Source: Nevskiales bacterium (lineage in GTDB: Bacteria; Pseudomonadota; Gammaproteobacteria; Nevskiales; Nevskiaceae). From it: 64,000 bases of DNA. The notes under the pieces were generated by a model that saw only the letters and a list, made by a program, of their open reading frames with translations, did not search any database and was not told where the DNA came from. The translations under genes were made by a program, and so were the position numbers. Shown one piece after another: positions 63,684 through 64,000 of this stretch; position 1 is the stretch's first letter; every line of letters starts with the position of its first letter. The stretch covers positions 1-64,000 of the forward strand of contig JAQVDP010000008.1 of assembly GCA_028698335.1 (NCBI GenBank), written 5' to 3'.

Positions 63684-64000
63684 CTAGCGCAGCGGAATCG
63701 GGCTGGTTTCGACGATGCTGCGGTCGCTCATCAGCGAATACGCCCGATCGACCGGATACGCCGCCGGATCGCAGCGATCGGAGCTGACGGTCGAGACATC
63801 CAGCGCGGATGCCGCGCCCACCGCAGCCACCGCGGTCGCGAGGGATCGCCACGGACGGTCGCTGTAGATCAGCGTCGGGCGGACCCGGCCGTCCCCCTGG
63901 CACTGCTCGTGGAATTCGGTGACGACATGCGGCGCCATCGCCCGCGCAATCGCTTCGCGCACCTCGTCGGGCGTGGCCGCCACAGCCGGCGACACCAGCC
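63684..64000 (-). CDS. Partial exported protein, 5' end beyond the window
   Basis: Read on the minus strand, the frame enters from beyond 64000 and ends at a TAG at 63684. The first residues in the window (LVSPAVAA) look like the end of a signal peptide. The rest (about 95 residues) has a short helix EVREAIARAMAPH and no known motif. Another possible start, GTG at 63995, would cut the signal peptide. The stop codon lies within a motif shared with the 54451-54464 repeat arm. Confidence 0.5.
   Translation of the reverse strand, partial: LVSPAVAATPDEVREAIARAMAPHVVTEFHEQCQGDGRVRPTLIYSDRPWRSLATAVAAVGAASALDVSTVSSDRCDPAAYPVDRAYSLMSDRSIVETSPIPLR

Overview
The window is a chromosomal piece of a GC-rich, Gram-negative aerobe with denitrification genes. 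TonB-dependent receptors, lipoproteins, an RND/MMPL exporter and proteobacterial steroid-degradation genes point to a gammaproteobacterium of the Nevskiales/Steroidobacter type. That placement is an inference from gene content and codon use; no rRNA or phylogenetic marker was tested. The first ~1.2 kb is visibly more AT-rich and is mobile DNA. The rest is dense, GC-rich coding sequence.

1-1200: the remains of an integron. A truncated integron integrase (intI, plus strand) is divergent from one intact gene cassette (HNH nuclease, minus strand). The cassette is bounded by an attI-type core site and a clear attC. A second cassette was interrupted a few codons into its reading frame by an IS256-like element, whose left end occurs twice in direct orientation.

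1292-5026: a two-gene unit of an amidohydrolase and a double-length family III CoA-transferase. 5271-9549: cytochrome cd1 nitrite reductase NirS with an extra N-terminal cytochrome c domain, overlapping a TonB-dependent receptor gene and preceded by an FNR/DNR-type box. 9916-13328: MMPL/RND exporter with its BNR/YCF48-like partner.

13484-28946: a long minus-strand array of acyl-CoA and steroid genes: extradiol dioxygenase (HsaC type), IpdA, IpdB, two enoyl-CoA hydratase-family proteins (one EchA20-like), IpdC, two acyl-CoA dehydrogenase pairs, FadA6-like thiolase, another thiolase, SDRs, MaoC hydratase and thioesterase. Many of the genes overlap by 4 bp. By family knowledge this is the module that opens the last two steroid rings (HIP degradation). 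29190-39409 continues it: two KSTD-like flavoproteins flank a CYP153-like P450 operon with its own ferredoxin reductase and ferredoxin. Two SDRs and a FadD3-like HIP-CoA ligase follow.

39630-46990: a small Arg/Gln/Glu-repeat exported protein, a six-PAS GGDEF-EAL protein, RmuC and an RMD1/DUF155 protein. 47027-54070: a second denitrification locus on the minus strand, ric(dnrN)-norZ-nirK-nirV-sco-sirB2, with a strong NsrR operator in front of ric and nsrR itself upstream. NirK carries a C-terminal cytochrome c domain closely resembling the one on the N terminus of NirS.

54303-64000: a 162-bp inverted-repeat element, a SnoaL-like protein, a second TonB-dependent receptor, two SDRs and a methyltransferase. 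These are followed by a diheme lipoprotein, a small exported protein, a lipoprotein metallophosphatase and a partial exported protein cut by the window edge. The most unusual features are nirS and nirK together with a shared cytochrome module, the nirS/TonB-receptor overlap, and the integron remnant beside a catabolic island.
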